This document shows positions 1 to 6,217 of a stretch of DNA of 64,000 bases, one piece after another. The stretch lies in NCBI RefSeq assembly GCF_024172185.1, contig NZ_JAMZEC010000001.1:5290001-5354000 (forward strand), given 5' to 3'. The notes under the pieces were generated by a model that saw nothing but the letters and a program-made list of their open reading frames with translations, had not been told where the DNA came from and searched no databases. Numbering within the stretch: position 1 is the first letter of the stretch; the number at the start of each line of letters is the position of its first letter. The DNA comes from Nonomuraea roseoviolacea subsp. carminata. Lineage in GTDB: Bacteria > Actinomycetota > Actinomycetes > Streptosporangiales > Streptosporangiaceae. Position numbers and translations under genes: made by a program.

Positions 1-770
1 GGGTCGGCCACGGTGCCGGTGATGACGACGGTCCGGCTGTTGTGCTGGCGCTCGATGAGCACGTCGGTGGACGAGCCGACCGTCGCCTTGTTGACGATCT
101 TCAGGTAGTCGGTCTCCGGGGTGGTCGAGACCTTGACCTTGTCGCCGTCGGCCGCCACCGAGACGATCACCGATCCGGCGTCGTAGTCGCGGTCGGGCGC
201 GGCGGTCAGCGCCGAGATGGGCGCCGCGTAGTACGCCGTCTCGTCGTCCCACGCCCAGTCGCTGCCGAGCCGGGTGGAGTCGAACCAGGTGTCGTCCGCG
301 ACCAGCTTGCCCGTGACGAGCTTGACGCCCGCCGCGGCGACCTTGGCGGCCAGCGCGTCGTAGTCCTCGGCCAGCATGGTCGGGTCACCGGTGCCGCGCA
401 GCACCAGGTCGCCGGTCAGCGCCGAGCCGATCTTGCGGCCGGCCGACAGGACCGTGGTGGGGAAGCGGTAGTCGAGGCCGAGCGTCTCGGCGGCGGCGGC
501 CGAGGTGAAGAGCTTGGTGTTGGAGGCCGGGATCAGCTGCTTGCCGGCGTCGGTGGAGTAGAGCTCCTCGCCGGTGGCGGCGCTCTTGACGACCACGCCG
601 GCCCGGGCGATCGTGAGCCGCGAGTCGGAGAGGATCTTGTTGATGTCCTGGGTCAGGTCGGCCACGCCGGCCGACGGTTCGAGCGCGATCGCGGATGTCG
701 AGGGGCTGGACGCCCACGCGACGGCCGCGACGAGCGCGCCCGCGACGAGGGAGGCTGAGGTGCGCCGCAT
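1..770 (-). CDS. dacB: D-Ala-D-Ala carboxypeptidase/endopeptidase, PBP4 (S13) family, 3' end cut by window
   Basis: The N-terminal 256 codons are present; the rest lies before base 1. A signal peptide is followed by a penicillin-binding serine peptidase domain. The motif PASNTKLFT gives the catalytic SxxK (S83, K86), followed by a segment GDLVLRGTGDP typical of PBP4/DacB. Members of family S13 trim or cut peptidoglycan cross-links outside the membrane. The ATG at 768-770 was chosen because it begins the Arg-rich n-region MRRTSASLVAGAL of the signal sequence. The KTG motif expected near the C-terminus is outside the window, so completeness cannot be judged. Nothing in the adjacent PadR module suggests a shared operon, since the two are divergent. 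Confidence 0.9.
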   Translation of the reverse strand, partial: MRRTSASLVAGALVAAVAWASSPSTSAIALEPSAGVADLTQDINKILSDSRLTIARAGVVVKSAATGEELYSTDAGKQLIPASNTKLFTSAAAAETLGLDYRFPTTVLSAGRKIGSALTGDLVLRGTGDPTMLAEDYDALAAKVAAAGVKLVTGKLVADDTWFDSTRLGSDWAWDDETAYYAAPISALTAAPDRDYDAGSVIVSVAADGDKVKVSTTPETDYLKIVNKATVGSSTDVLIERQHNSRTVVITGTVAD

Positions 771-940
771 GGAGTCTCCAAAGAGCTGGGGGTCTCGCCC
801 TGGATCATCAGGCAGCGCGTACGCGGTGTAATCCGCAAATATCCGTATCTTTCGGCGTTCCGGCGAGAGCCATGGACGAAAGCGCCCCCGGAAGGCGGCG
901 AGCCGGAAGGCGATGCGGGCTCGCCGTTCGCTGGGCAGGT

Positions 941-988
941 CCACTACTTCGTGCTACTGTGTAGTGGTACTCGGTACTACAAAGTACC
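941..988. promoter_or_regulatory. probable PadR operator: two inverted repeats before the padR gene
   Basis: Directly seen: CCACTAC at 941-947 pairs with GTAGTGG at 961-967, and GGTACT at 973-978 pairs with AGTACC at 983-988 around a 4-base spacer ACAA. The block lies 23-70 bases upstream of the padR start at 1011. PadR regulators commonly repress their own operon by binding such palindromes; that this one does so is inference. Confidence 0.6.
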
Positions 989-1010
989 AGGAGATCGAAG
1001 AGGACCCACG

Positions 1011-1337
1011 ATGGACGACCTGACGGAGATGCTGAAGGGCACGCTCGAGGGCTGCGTGCTGGAGATCATCGGCGGCGAGGAGACCTACGGGTACGCCATC
1101 ACGCGTCGGCTGAACGAGCTCGGCTTCACCGACGTCGTCGAAGGGACGGTTTACACCATCCTGCTGCGGCTGGAGAAGAACGGGCTCGTCCAGGTGACGA
1201 AACGACCGTCCGGGATGGGCCCGCCGCGCAAGTTCTACGCCCTCAACGACGCGGGGCGCGAAGAGCTCGCAACGTTCTGGGCGAAGTGGGAGTACCTCTC
1301 ATCGCGGATCAACAACCTCAGGGAGGGTGGGCGATGA
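1011..1337 (+). CDS. PadR-family transcriptional regulator
   Basis: A 108-residue winged-helix regulator. The N-terminal half (LKGTLEGCVLEII, then YGYAITRRLNELGF, then GTVYTILLRLEKNGLV) is the PadR signature fold, followed by the wing (GPPRKFYALNDAGREEL). The ATG at 1011 was preferred over an upstream in-frame codon because a purine-rich ribosome site (CAGGAGATCGAAGAGG) precedes it and residue 1 then matches the family. It overlaps the next gene by four bases (ATGA), so the genes are translationally coupled. It is the likely repressor of the DUF1048 genes and the DrrAB-like exporter downstream, acting at the palindromes at 941-988. Confidence 0.92.
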   Translation: MDDLTEMLKGTLEGCVLEIIGGEETYGYAITRRLNELGFTDVVEGTVYTILLRLEKNGLVQVTKRPSGMGPPRKFYALNDAGREELATFWAKWEYLSSRINNLREGGR

Positions 1338-1690
1338 AGTTCTGGGAGACCATGACAGGCAGTGATCTCACCAGGGAATGGAAGGCGTTCGAAGCGCGGG
1401 CCCAGGCGTTGCCGGCCGACCATCGGGCGGCGTGGGAGGAGATCAAGGCGCACCTTTCCCTCTACGCGGACTTCACCGGCCGAAACCTGATGCCGATTCT
1501 CGACAATGCTCTGGCGCTGCTCGAAGAGACGGCATCCGATGGGCAGAGCATTCACGAGGTGCTGGGCGACGACGTCAAGGGCTTCTGCGCGGCACTGGCC
1601 GGCGGAGAAGGGGCCCGGGGCTATCGCGACCGGTGGCGCGAGCAGTTGAACAGGAACGTCGCGAGGAAACTGGGCCGGCTGGGAGGCTGA
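1334..1690 (+). CDS. DUF1048 family protein (first copy)
   Basis: A 118-residue, soluble, helix-rich protein (MKFWETMTGSDLTREWKAF at the start). It belongs to the DUF1048 group of small alpha-helical proteins that are typically encoded with a PadR regulator and drug-type ABC exporters; the biochemical role of the family is unknown. The start codon overlaps the stop codon of padR and the next DUF1048 gene begins two bases after its stop, so all three are almost certainly one transcript. A shared segment near the C-terminus, LGDDVKGFCAAL here and VGDDVAAFCDDL in the next protein, shows the two are paralogues from a duplication. Confidence 0.85.
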   Translation: MKFWETMTGSDLTREWKAFEARAQALPADHRAAWEEIKAHLSLYADFTGRNLMPILDNALALLEETASDGQSIHEVLGDDVKGFCAALAGGEGARGYRDRWREQLNRNVARKLGRLGG

Positions 1691-1691
1691 C

Positions 1692-2018
1692 GTGGGCATC
1701 CGGGACATCATCGAGGGCAAGAAGCAGTGGCGGGCGCACATGGCGCGGGTCAGGGCGCTCCCGCCGGACTATCAGATCGTCTACAAGGAGATGCAGAAGT
1801 ACCTGTTCAAGGTCGGACCGATCGACTTGGTCGACGGGTCGCTGCTCTCGGGGATCCTCGACTTCTTCGAGGAGGGCGTCGCGGCGGGCAGGGGAGTCCT
1901 GGAACTCGTCGGCGATGACGTCGCCGCCTTCTGCGACGACCTGATCAAGGACTCGCACACCTACGCGGACATCTACCAGGAGTCCGTCAGCGGGAAGCCC
2001 GGCACGACCGAGAAGTGA
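1692..2018 (+). CDS. DUF1048 family protein (second copy)
   Basis: A 108-residue paralogue of the preceding gene, beginning with GTG (MGIRDIIEGKKQWRAHMARV). The pattern ALPPDYQIVYKEMQKYLF matches ALPADHRAAWEEIKAHLS in the upstream copy. The gene closes the tight padR-DUF1048-DUF1048 group; the ABC transporter genes that usually follow are present but displaced by about 700 bases of repeat-bearing DNA. Function unknown; a role as a partner or ligand sensor of PadR is speculation from gene context. Confidence 0.85.
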   Translation: MGIRDIIEGKKQWRAHMARVRALPPDYQIVYKEMQKYLFKVGPIDLVDGSLLSGILDFFEEGVAAGRGVLELVGDDVAAFCDDLIKDSHTYADIYQESVSGKPGTTEK

Positions 2019-2102
2019 CACCCGCCGACCGGTGCCGGCGAAGAAGAGCACCGGATCCCCGGCCGTCGACGGCCTGCTCGCCGCCGCGCGCCGAGACGCG
2101 CC

Positions 2103-2270
2103 GGTGGCCTCCCGCCGGTGGTCTCCCGCCGGTGGCCTCCGGCCGGTGGTCTCCCGCCGGTGGCCTCCGGCCGGTGGTCTCCCGCCGGTGGCCTCCGGCC
2201 GGTGGTCTCCCGCCGGTGGCCTCCGGCCGGTGGTCTCCCGCCGGTGGCCTCCGGCCGGTGGTCTCCCACC
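2103..2270. repeat. 12 x 14-bp GC-rich tandem repeat
   Basis: Twelve head-to-tail copies of a 14-mer read GGTGG(C/T)CTCC(C/G)GCC, the two variants alternating so that the higher-order unit is 28 bp. Only the first and last copies depart from the alternation. Neither 14 nor 28 is a multiple of three, so no frame is conserved and the array is unlikely to be coding. It sits between the second DUF1048 gene and the ABC ATPase gene. Confidence 0.95.
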
Positions 2271-2732
2271 GAAGCCGTCGTCGCAGTGGCCCACGACGCT
2301 CGGCTGACGGGTCAGCCGAGCGCGCCTGGCCCGGCCCCCACCCACCCACCCACCCCTGAGGCGACCTGCCGCGACGCCCGCGAGCGAAAAACCACGCGCG
2401 CGGCTTCCGCGAGCGGGGCGCCGTCCGCTTGGGCGGCCCTCGGGAGGGTGCCGGGCCACCCCTTCCGAGACCGCGCCCGCCGCGGCGGAGCACGGCCGAC
2501 GCACCCCGATCCGCGAGGCGAGCAGCCTGCTGCCGGGTCGTGTCGGCGGCCGTGTCAGCACGGCGACAGGCCGGTATCAGCGCTTCCGGTGATGGTGGAT
2601 GCCATGAGCGGTTCGGCGCTCAGGTCACCCGTCCCCCCACGCTCAAGCCTCCGCCGGCACCGGGCCCGCCGACGCGACCGCTTCGCCCGCGCCGCCGGCG
2701 CCACCACCCCCACCACAGGACAGGACAGAGTG
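2271..2732. other. non-coding spacer with hairpin and G-quadruplex motif
   Basis: No convincing gene is seen here. A perfect 12-base inverted repeat (arms 2297-2308 and 2311-2322, CGCTCGGCTGAC and its complement, two bases between) could be an operator or terminator. At 2335-2356 the plus strand carries five runs of C separated by single A, so the minus strand has GGG runs with single-T loops, an ideal parallel G-quadruplex. The remainder is G/C-rich without start sites or codon bias. The ATPase gene probably has its own promoter here, but no clear -35/-10 pair was identified. Confidence 0.7.
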
Positions 2733-3497
2733 ATGACGACCCAGCAAGCCCCGGCGATCCAGGTGCACGGCCTGGAGAAGTCGTACAAGGAACTGCACGT
2801 GCTGCGCGGCGTGGACTTCGAGGTGGCGCGGGGCAGCATCTTCGCCCTGCTCGGCTCCAACGGAGCGGGCAAGACCACCGCCGTGAAGATCCTGTCCACG
2901 CTGCTCAAGCCCGACGCGGGCACGGCCCGCGTGAACGGCTTCGACGTCGCCACGCAGGCCGCGAACGTGCGGGAGTCGATCAGCCTCACCGGGCAGTTCG
3001 CCGCCGTGGACGAGATCCTCAGCGGGCGGGAGAACCTGGTGCTGGTCGCCCGGCTGCGGCACCTCAAGAACCCGGGCAGGATCGCCGACGAGCTGCTGGA
3101 GCGGTTCTCGCTGACCGACGCGGGCGGCCGGAAGGCGGCGACGTACTCGGGCGGCATGCGCCGCCGCCTCGACATCGCGATGAGCCTGATCGGCGACCCG
3201 CCGATCATCTTCCTCGACGAGCCGACGACCGGGCTCGACCCCCAGGCGCGCATCGAGGTGTGGCAGGCCGTCAGAGAGCTCGCCGACCGGGGCACGACGG
3301 TGCTGCTCACCACGCAGTACCTGGACGAGGCCGAACAGCTCGCCGACCGGATCGCGATCCTCCACGAGGGCCGGATCATCGTGAACGGCACCCTCGACGA
3401 GCTCAAGCAACTGCTCCCGCCCGCCAAGGTCGAATACGTCGAGAAGCAGCCGACCCTCGAGGACGTCTTCCTCACCCTCGTCGGCACGAAGGCATAA
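2733..3497 (+). CDS. ABC transporter ATP-binding protein, DrrA-like drug exporter
   Basis: A 254-residue nucleotide-binding subunit of an ABC-2 type exporter. Walker A is GSNGAGKTT, the signature is YSGGMRRRLDIAMSL, and Walker B is IIFLDEPTTGLDP followed by the switch region LLTTQYLDEAEQ. The C-terminus ends with the PTLEDVFLTLVG block typical of daunorubicin-resistance (DrrA) type ATPases. The ATG at 2733 is the first that gives the normal family N-terminus; upstream in-frame sequence is low-complexity. The permease gene starts 10 bases after its stop. It would power export of a hydrophobic drug-like substrate, not identifiable from sequence. Confidence 0.93.
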   Translation: MTTQQAPAIQVHGLEKSYKELHVLRGVDFEVARGSIFALLGSNGAGKTTAVKILSTLLKPDAGTARVNGFDVATQAANVRESISLTGQFAAVDEILSGRENLVLVARLRHLKNPGRIADELLERFSLTDAGGRKAATYSGGMRRRLDIAMSLIGDPPIIFLDEPTTGLDPQARIEVWQAVRELADRGTTVLLTTQYLDEAEQLADRIAILHEGRIIVNGTLDELKQLLPPAKVEYVEKQPTLEDVFLTLVGTKA

Positions 3498-3507
3498 GGA
3501 ACAAACG

Positions 3508-4272
3508 ATGAGCAAGCATTTCTTCGGCGACACCACCGTCCTGCTGGGACGCTCCCTGCGTCACATCACGCGCAGCCCGGACACCATCATCACGACCGCG
3601 ATCATGCCGATCGCCATGATGCTGATGTTCGTGTACGTGTTCGGCGGCGCGATCAGGACAGGGTCGGACTCCTCGTACGTGAACTACATGCTGCCCGGCA
3701 TCCTGCTCATCACGGTCGCCTCGGGCATCGCCTACACCGCGTACCGGCTGTTCATGGACATGAAGGGCGGCATCTTCGAGCGCTTCCAGTCGATGCCGAC
3801 CGCCCGGTCGTCGGTGCTGTGGGCGCACGTGCTGACCTCGCTGGTCGCCAACCTGATCTCGCTCGTGGTCGTGGTGCTCGTGGCCCTGCTCATGGGCTTC
3901 CGCTCGGGGGCGGGAGTGCCGGCCTGGCTGGCGGTCGCCGGCATCCTGATCCTGTTCACCCTGGCGCTGACCTGGATCGCCGTCATCCCCGGCCTGTCCG
4001 CCAAGACCATGGAAGGTGCGAGCGCGTTCTCCTACCCGCTCATCTTCCTGCCCTTCCTCAGCTCGGCGTTCGTGCCCACCGCCAGCATGCCCGGCCCGGT
4101 GCGCTTCTTCGCCGAGCACCAGCCGGTGACCTCGATCGTCAACGCCATCCGCGCCCTGTTCACCGGGCAGCCGGTCGGCACCGACATCTGGGTCGCCCTG
4201 GCGTGGTGCGTCGGCATCCTCGTCGTCGCGTACGCCTTCGCCATGAGGACCTACCGCCGCAAGATCTCCTAG
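3508..4272 (+). CDS. ABC-2 type transporter permease, DrrB-like
   Basis: A 254-residue membrane protein with about six hydrophobic segments and an ABC-2 membrane domain. Typical landmarks are the N-terminal RSLRHITRSPDTIITT before the first helix, the MLPGILLITVASG segment, and the FLPFLSSAFVPTASMPGPVRFFAEHQPVT stretch, split here between two helices, that is characteristic of DrrB-like permeases. It pairs with the ATPase just upstream to form a half-size exporter in the cytoplasmic membrane. A strong hairpin follows 15 bases after its stop. Confidence 0.92.
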   Translation: MSKHFFGDTTVLLGRSLRHITRSPDTIITTAIMPIAMMLMFVYVFGGAIRTGSDSSYVNYMLPGILLITVASGIAYTAYRLFMDMKGGIFERFQSMPTARSSVLWAHVLTSLVANLISLVVVVLVALLMGFRSGAGVPAWLAVAGILILFTLALTWIAVIPGLSAKTMEGASAFSYPLIFLPFLSSAFVPTASMPGPVRFFAEHQPVTSIVNAIRALFTGQPVGTDIWVALAWCVGILVVAYAFAMRTYRRKIS

Positions 4273-4286
4273 TCCCGCGCCCCAAG

Positions 4287-4319
4287 CCGACCTCCTCGCC
4301 GTGTCCGCGAGGAGGTCGG
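4287..4319. terminator. hairpin terminator between convergent permease and FHA genes
   Basis: A perfect 13-base stem (CCGACCTCCTCGC at 4287-4299 with its complement at 4307-4319) and a 7-base loop. There is no U-run, which is common for actinomycete terminators. Its symmetry and position suit termination from both sides. Confidence 0.7.
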
Positions 4320-4366
4320 TCCGCGTTCGGAGGCCGGGGGCATCCGCGGGGTGAAGAGGCTCGCGG

Positions 4367-4918
4367 TCAGGTGGAGGGCAGCCCCGAGCTGAGCAGGAAG
4401 CCGCAGTCGCCGAACGAGATCTCGTCGCCCGACTTGACCCGGGCCGGCCCGACGAGCCGCCAGCCGTTGAGCCGGGTGCCGTTGAGCGAGCCGAGATCGA
4501 CCAGCATCCAGCCGCCGTCGGCCTCGCGGCGCAGCTCGGCGTGGACGCGCGAGACGGTGAGGTCGGACAGGACGAGGTCGCACGCCGCGCCCCGCCCCAC
4601 CACGTAACGGAGGCGGTCGTCGTCGGGCAGCGCCAGCCGGGGCAGGCGCGGCCGGCGCCAGGCCGCGCGCAGGCCGGTGGTGAAGTCGGAGGCCGAGGCC
4701 ACCACGTCGGTCACCCGCTGCCGGAACGTCCTGCGGCGCGGCAGGTCGGCCACCAGGCGGTCGAGCTCGTCGCGACTGCGGGCCCGCAGGGCCTGGTCCA
4801 CCCGGCCGACGAAGGTGTCGTGGGAGATGCGGCCCTCCACGGCCCGGTCGCGCAGCTCGCCGATCGCACGATCACGTTCTCCGTCGGAGGCGCGAAACGG
4901 AGGATGCGTCGAGCTCAT
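4367..4918 (-). CDS. DUF1707 and FHA domain protein
   Basis: A 183-residue cytoplasmic protein. Residues 1-53 match DUF1707 (RASDGERDRAIGELRDRA, then GRISHDTFVGRVDQAL and DRLVADLP). The C-terminal part is a forkhead-associated domain that binds phosphothreonine: YVVGRGAACDLVL, SRVHAELR and LGSLNGTRLNG contain the conserved Gly-Arg, Ser-Arg-x-His and Asn-Gly. It probably acts as a phospho-dependent adaptor for a Ser/Thr kinase; no kinase gene is in the window. The ATG at 4916-4918 gives the exact DUF1707 start. It is divergent from the PadR gene at 5028 and shares a 109-base control region with it. Confidence 0.9.
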   Translation of the reverse strand: MSSTHPPFRASDGERDRAIGELRDRAVEGRISHDTFVGRVDQALRARSRDELDRLVADLPRRRTFRQRVTDVVASASDFTTGLRAAWRRPRLPRLALPDDDRLRYVVGRGAACDLVLSDLTVSRVHAELRREADGGWMLVDLGSLNGTRLNGWRLVGPARVKSGDEISFGDCGFLLSSGLPST

Positions 4919-5003
4919 GTCCCGAGTATCGGGCCAGTGCGCGTTCTCTGTCCAGAAACCGCGCATTCCGCGGGCGTTCGGGCGTCCGGCTTGCGGCGAC
5001 CAT

Positions 5004-5023
5004 ACCGAGTATGCATACTCAGT
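5004..5023. promoter_or_regulatory. PadR operator palindrome between FHA and PadR genes
   Basis: GAGTATGCATACTC at 5007-5020 is a perfect 14-base palindrome; extended to 5004-5023 it is a 20-base palindrome with one mismatch. It ends five bases before the padR start at 5028, a position expected for an autorepressor operator. Binding by the adjacent PadR protein is inferred. Confidence 0.7.
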
Positions 5024-5027
5024 ATTC

Positions 5028-5540
5028 ATGTCGATCAGACACGGACTCCTCGCCCTGCTGAGCAAGGGGCCGCGGTACGGCTATCAGCTCCGGGTGGAAT
5101 TCGAGGCGTCGACGGGGGCGACCTGGCCGCTCAACATCGGCCAGGTCTACACGACGCTCTCGCGGATGGAGCGCGACGGCCTGGTCGCCCCTGGCGGCAC
5201 CGACGACCAGGGCCGGGCGGTCTACACGATCACCGAGGCCGGCCGGGACGAACTGGGGCGATGGTTCAGCACCCCCGTCGACCAGGCCGGCCGGCCTCGG
5301 GACGAGCTGGTCATCAAGGTGGCCATGGCCGTCGCCATGGGGGGCGTGGACGTCCAGGCCGTCATCCTGGCCCAGCGCATGGCCGCCATGCGGACGCTCC
5401 AGGACCTCACGCGGGCCAAGCGGGCCGCCTCGGGCGAGCCGGCCGAACGGCTCGTCCTCGATTCGTTGATCTTCAAGGCCGAGGCGGAACAGCGCTGGCT
5501 GGACCACTGCGAGGCCGTTCTCAGGGAGAAGCGCTCATGA
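5028..5540 (+). CDS. PadR-family transcriptional regulator
   Basis: A 170-residue PadR regulator of the longer (PadR plus Vir_act_alpha_C) type. The winged helix comprises RHGLLALLSKGPRYGYQL, GQVYTTLSRMERDGLV and the wing GRAVYTITEAGRDEL; the helical C-terminal half (from about residue 90) is the dimerisation/effector arm. The start follows the 14-base palindrome closely, leaving little or no 5' leader. Its stop overlaps the start of the ABC ATPase gene (ATGA), so it most likely represses the transporter operon 5028-8784, including itself. Confidence 0.93.
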   Translation: MSIRHGLLALLSKGPRYGYQLRVEFEASTGATWPLNIGQVYTTLSRMERDGLVAPGGTDDQGRAVYTITEAGRDELGRWFSTPVDQAGRPRDELVIKVAMAVAMGGVDVQAVILAQRMAAMRTLQDLTRAKRAASGEPAERLVLDSLIFKAEAEQRWLDHCEAVLREKRS

Positions 5541-6217
5541 CTGTGGTGAAGCTGCGGGACGTGACACGCGTCCACGGCGACGTACACGCCCTGAAGGGGG
5601 TGAGCCTCGACGTCGCGCGCGGCGAGCTGGTCGCCGTGATGGGACCGTCCGGCTCGGGCAAGTCCACGCTGCTGAACGTGGCGGGCGGCCTGGACCGCCC
5701 CACCTCGGGCAGCGTGACCATCGGCGACACCGACGTGGCCACCGTCAAGGACCTGTCGGCGCTGCGCCGCCGCGAGGTCGGTTACGTCTTCCAGGACCTC
5801 AACCTCATCCCGTCCCTCACGGCGGCCGAGAACGTCATGCTGCCCCGGGAGCTCGACGGGGTGCGAACGGGCCGGGCACGGACCGAGGCGCTGGACGCCC
5901 TGACCGAGGTCGGGGTGCGGGAGGTCGCCGACCGCTTCCCCGAGGAGCTGTCCGGAGGACAGCGGCAGCGGGTCGCCATCGCGCGGGCGCTCGCGGGGGA
6001 GCGCCGGCTGCTGCTGGCCGACGAGCCGACCGGCGCGCTCGACACGGCGACCGGCGACGACATCATGCGGCTGCTGCGCGAGCGCTGCGACGCGGGCGCG
6101 GCGGTGCTGCTGGTCACCCACGAGCCCCGGTACGCGGCCTGGGCCGACCGGGTCGTCTACCTGCGCGACGGCGAGATCGCCGACGCCGCCGCGGTCCGCC
6201 TGGAGAGCGCCCGATGA
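5537..6217 (+). CDS. ABC transporter ATP-binding protein, LolD/MacB type
   Basis: A 226-residue ATPase. Walker A is GPSGSGKSTLLN, the Q-loop region reads YVFQDLNLIPSLTAAENV, the signature is LSGGQRQRVAIARAL and Walker B is LLLADEPTGALD followed by the H-loop LLVTHEP. This is the pattern of ATPases paired with FtsX-domain permeases (MacB, LolCDE, bacitracin-type exporters). Start and stop overlap both neighbours by four bases, so padR, ATPase and permease are translationally coupled. Confidence 0.94.
   Translation: MTVVKLRDVTRVHGDVHALKGVSLDVARGELVAVMGPSGSGKSTLLNVAGGLDRPTSGSVTIGDTDVATVKDLSALRRREVGYVFQDLNLIPSLTAAENVMLPRELDGVRTGRARTEALDALTEVGVREVADRFPEELSGGQRQRVAIARALAGERRLLLADEPTGALDTATGDDIMRLLRERCDAGAAVLLVTHEPRYAAWADRVVYLRDGEIADAAAVRLESAR

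Noticed and set aside
2118..2732. N-terminal extension of the DrrA-like ATPase into the repeat region
   Set aside because: The frame stays open by chance through the 14-bp array; the protein would begin with Trp/Pro/Gly repeats unlike any ABC ATPase, and the ATG at 2733 matches the family start.
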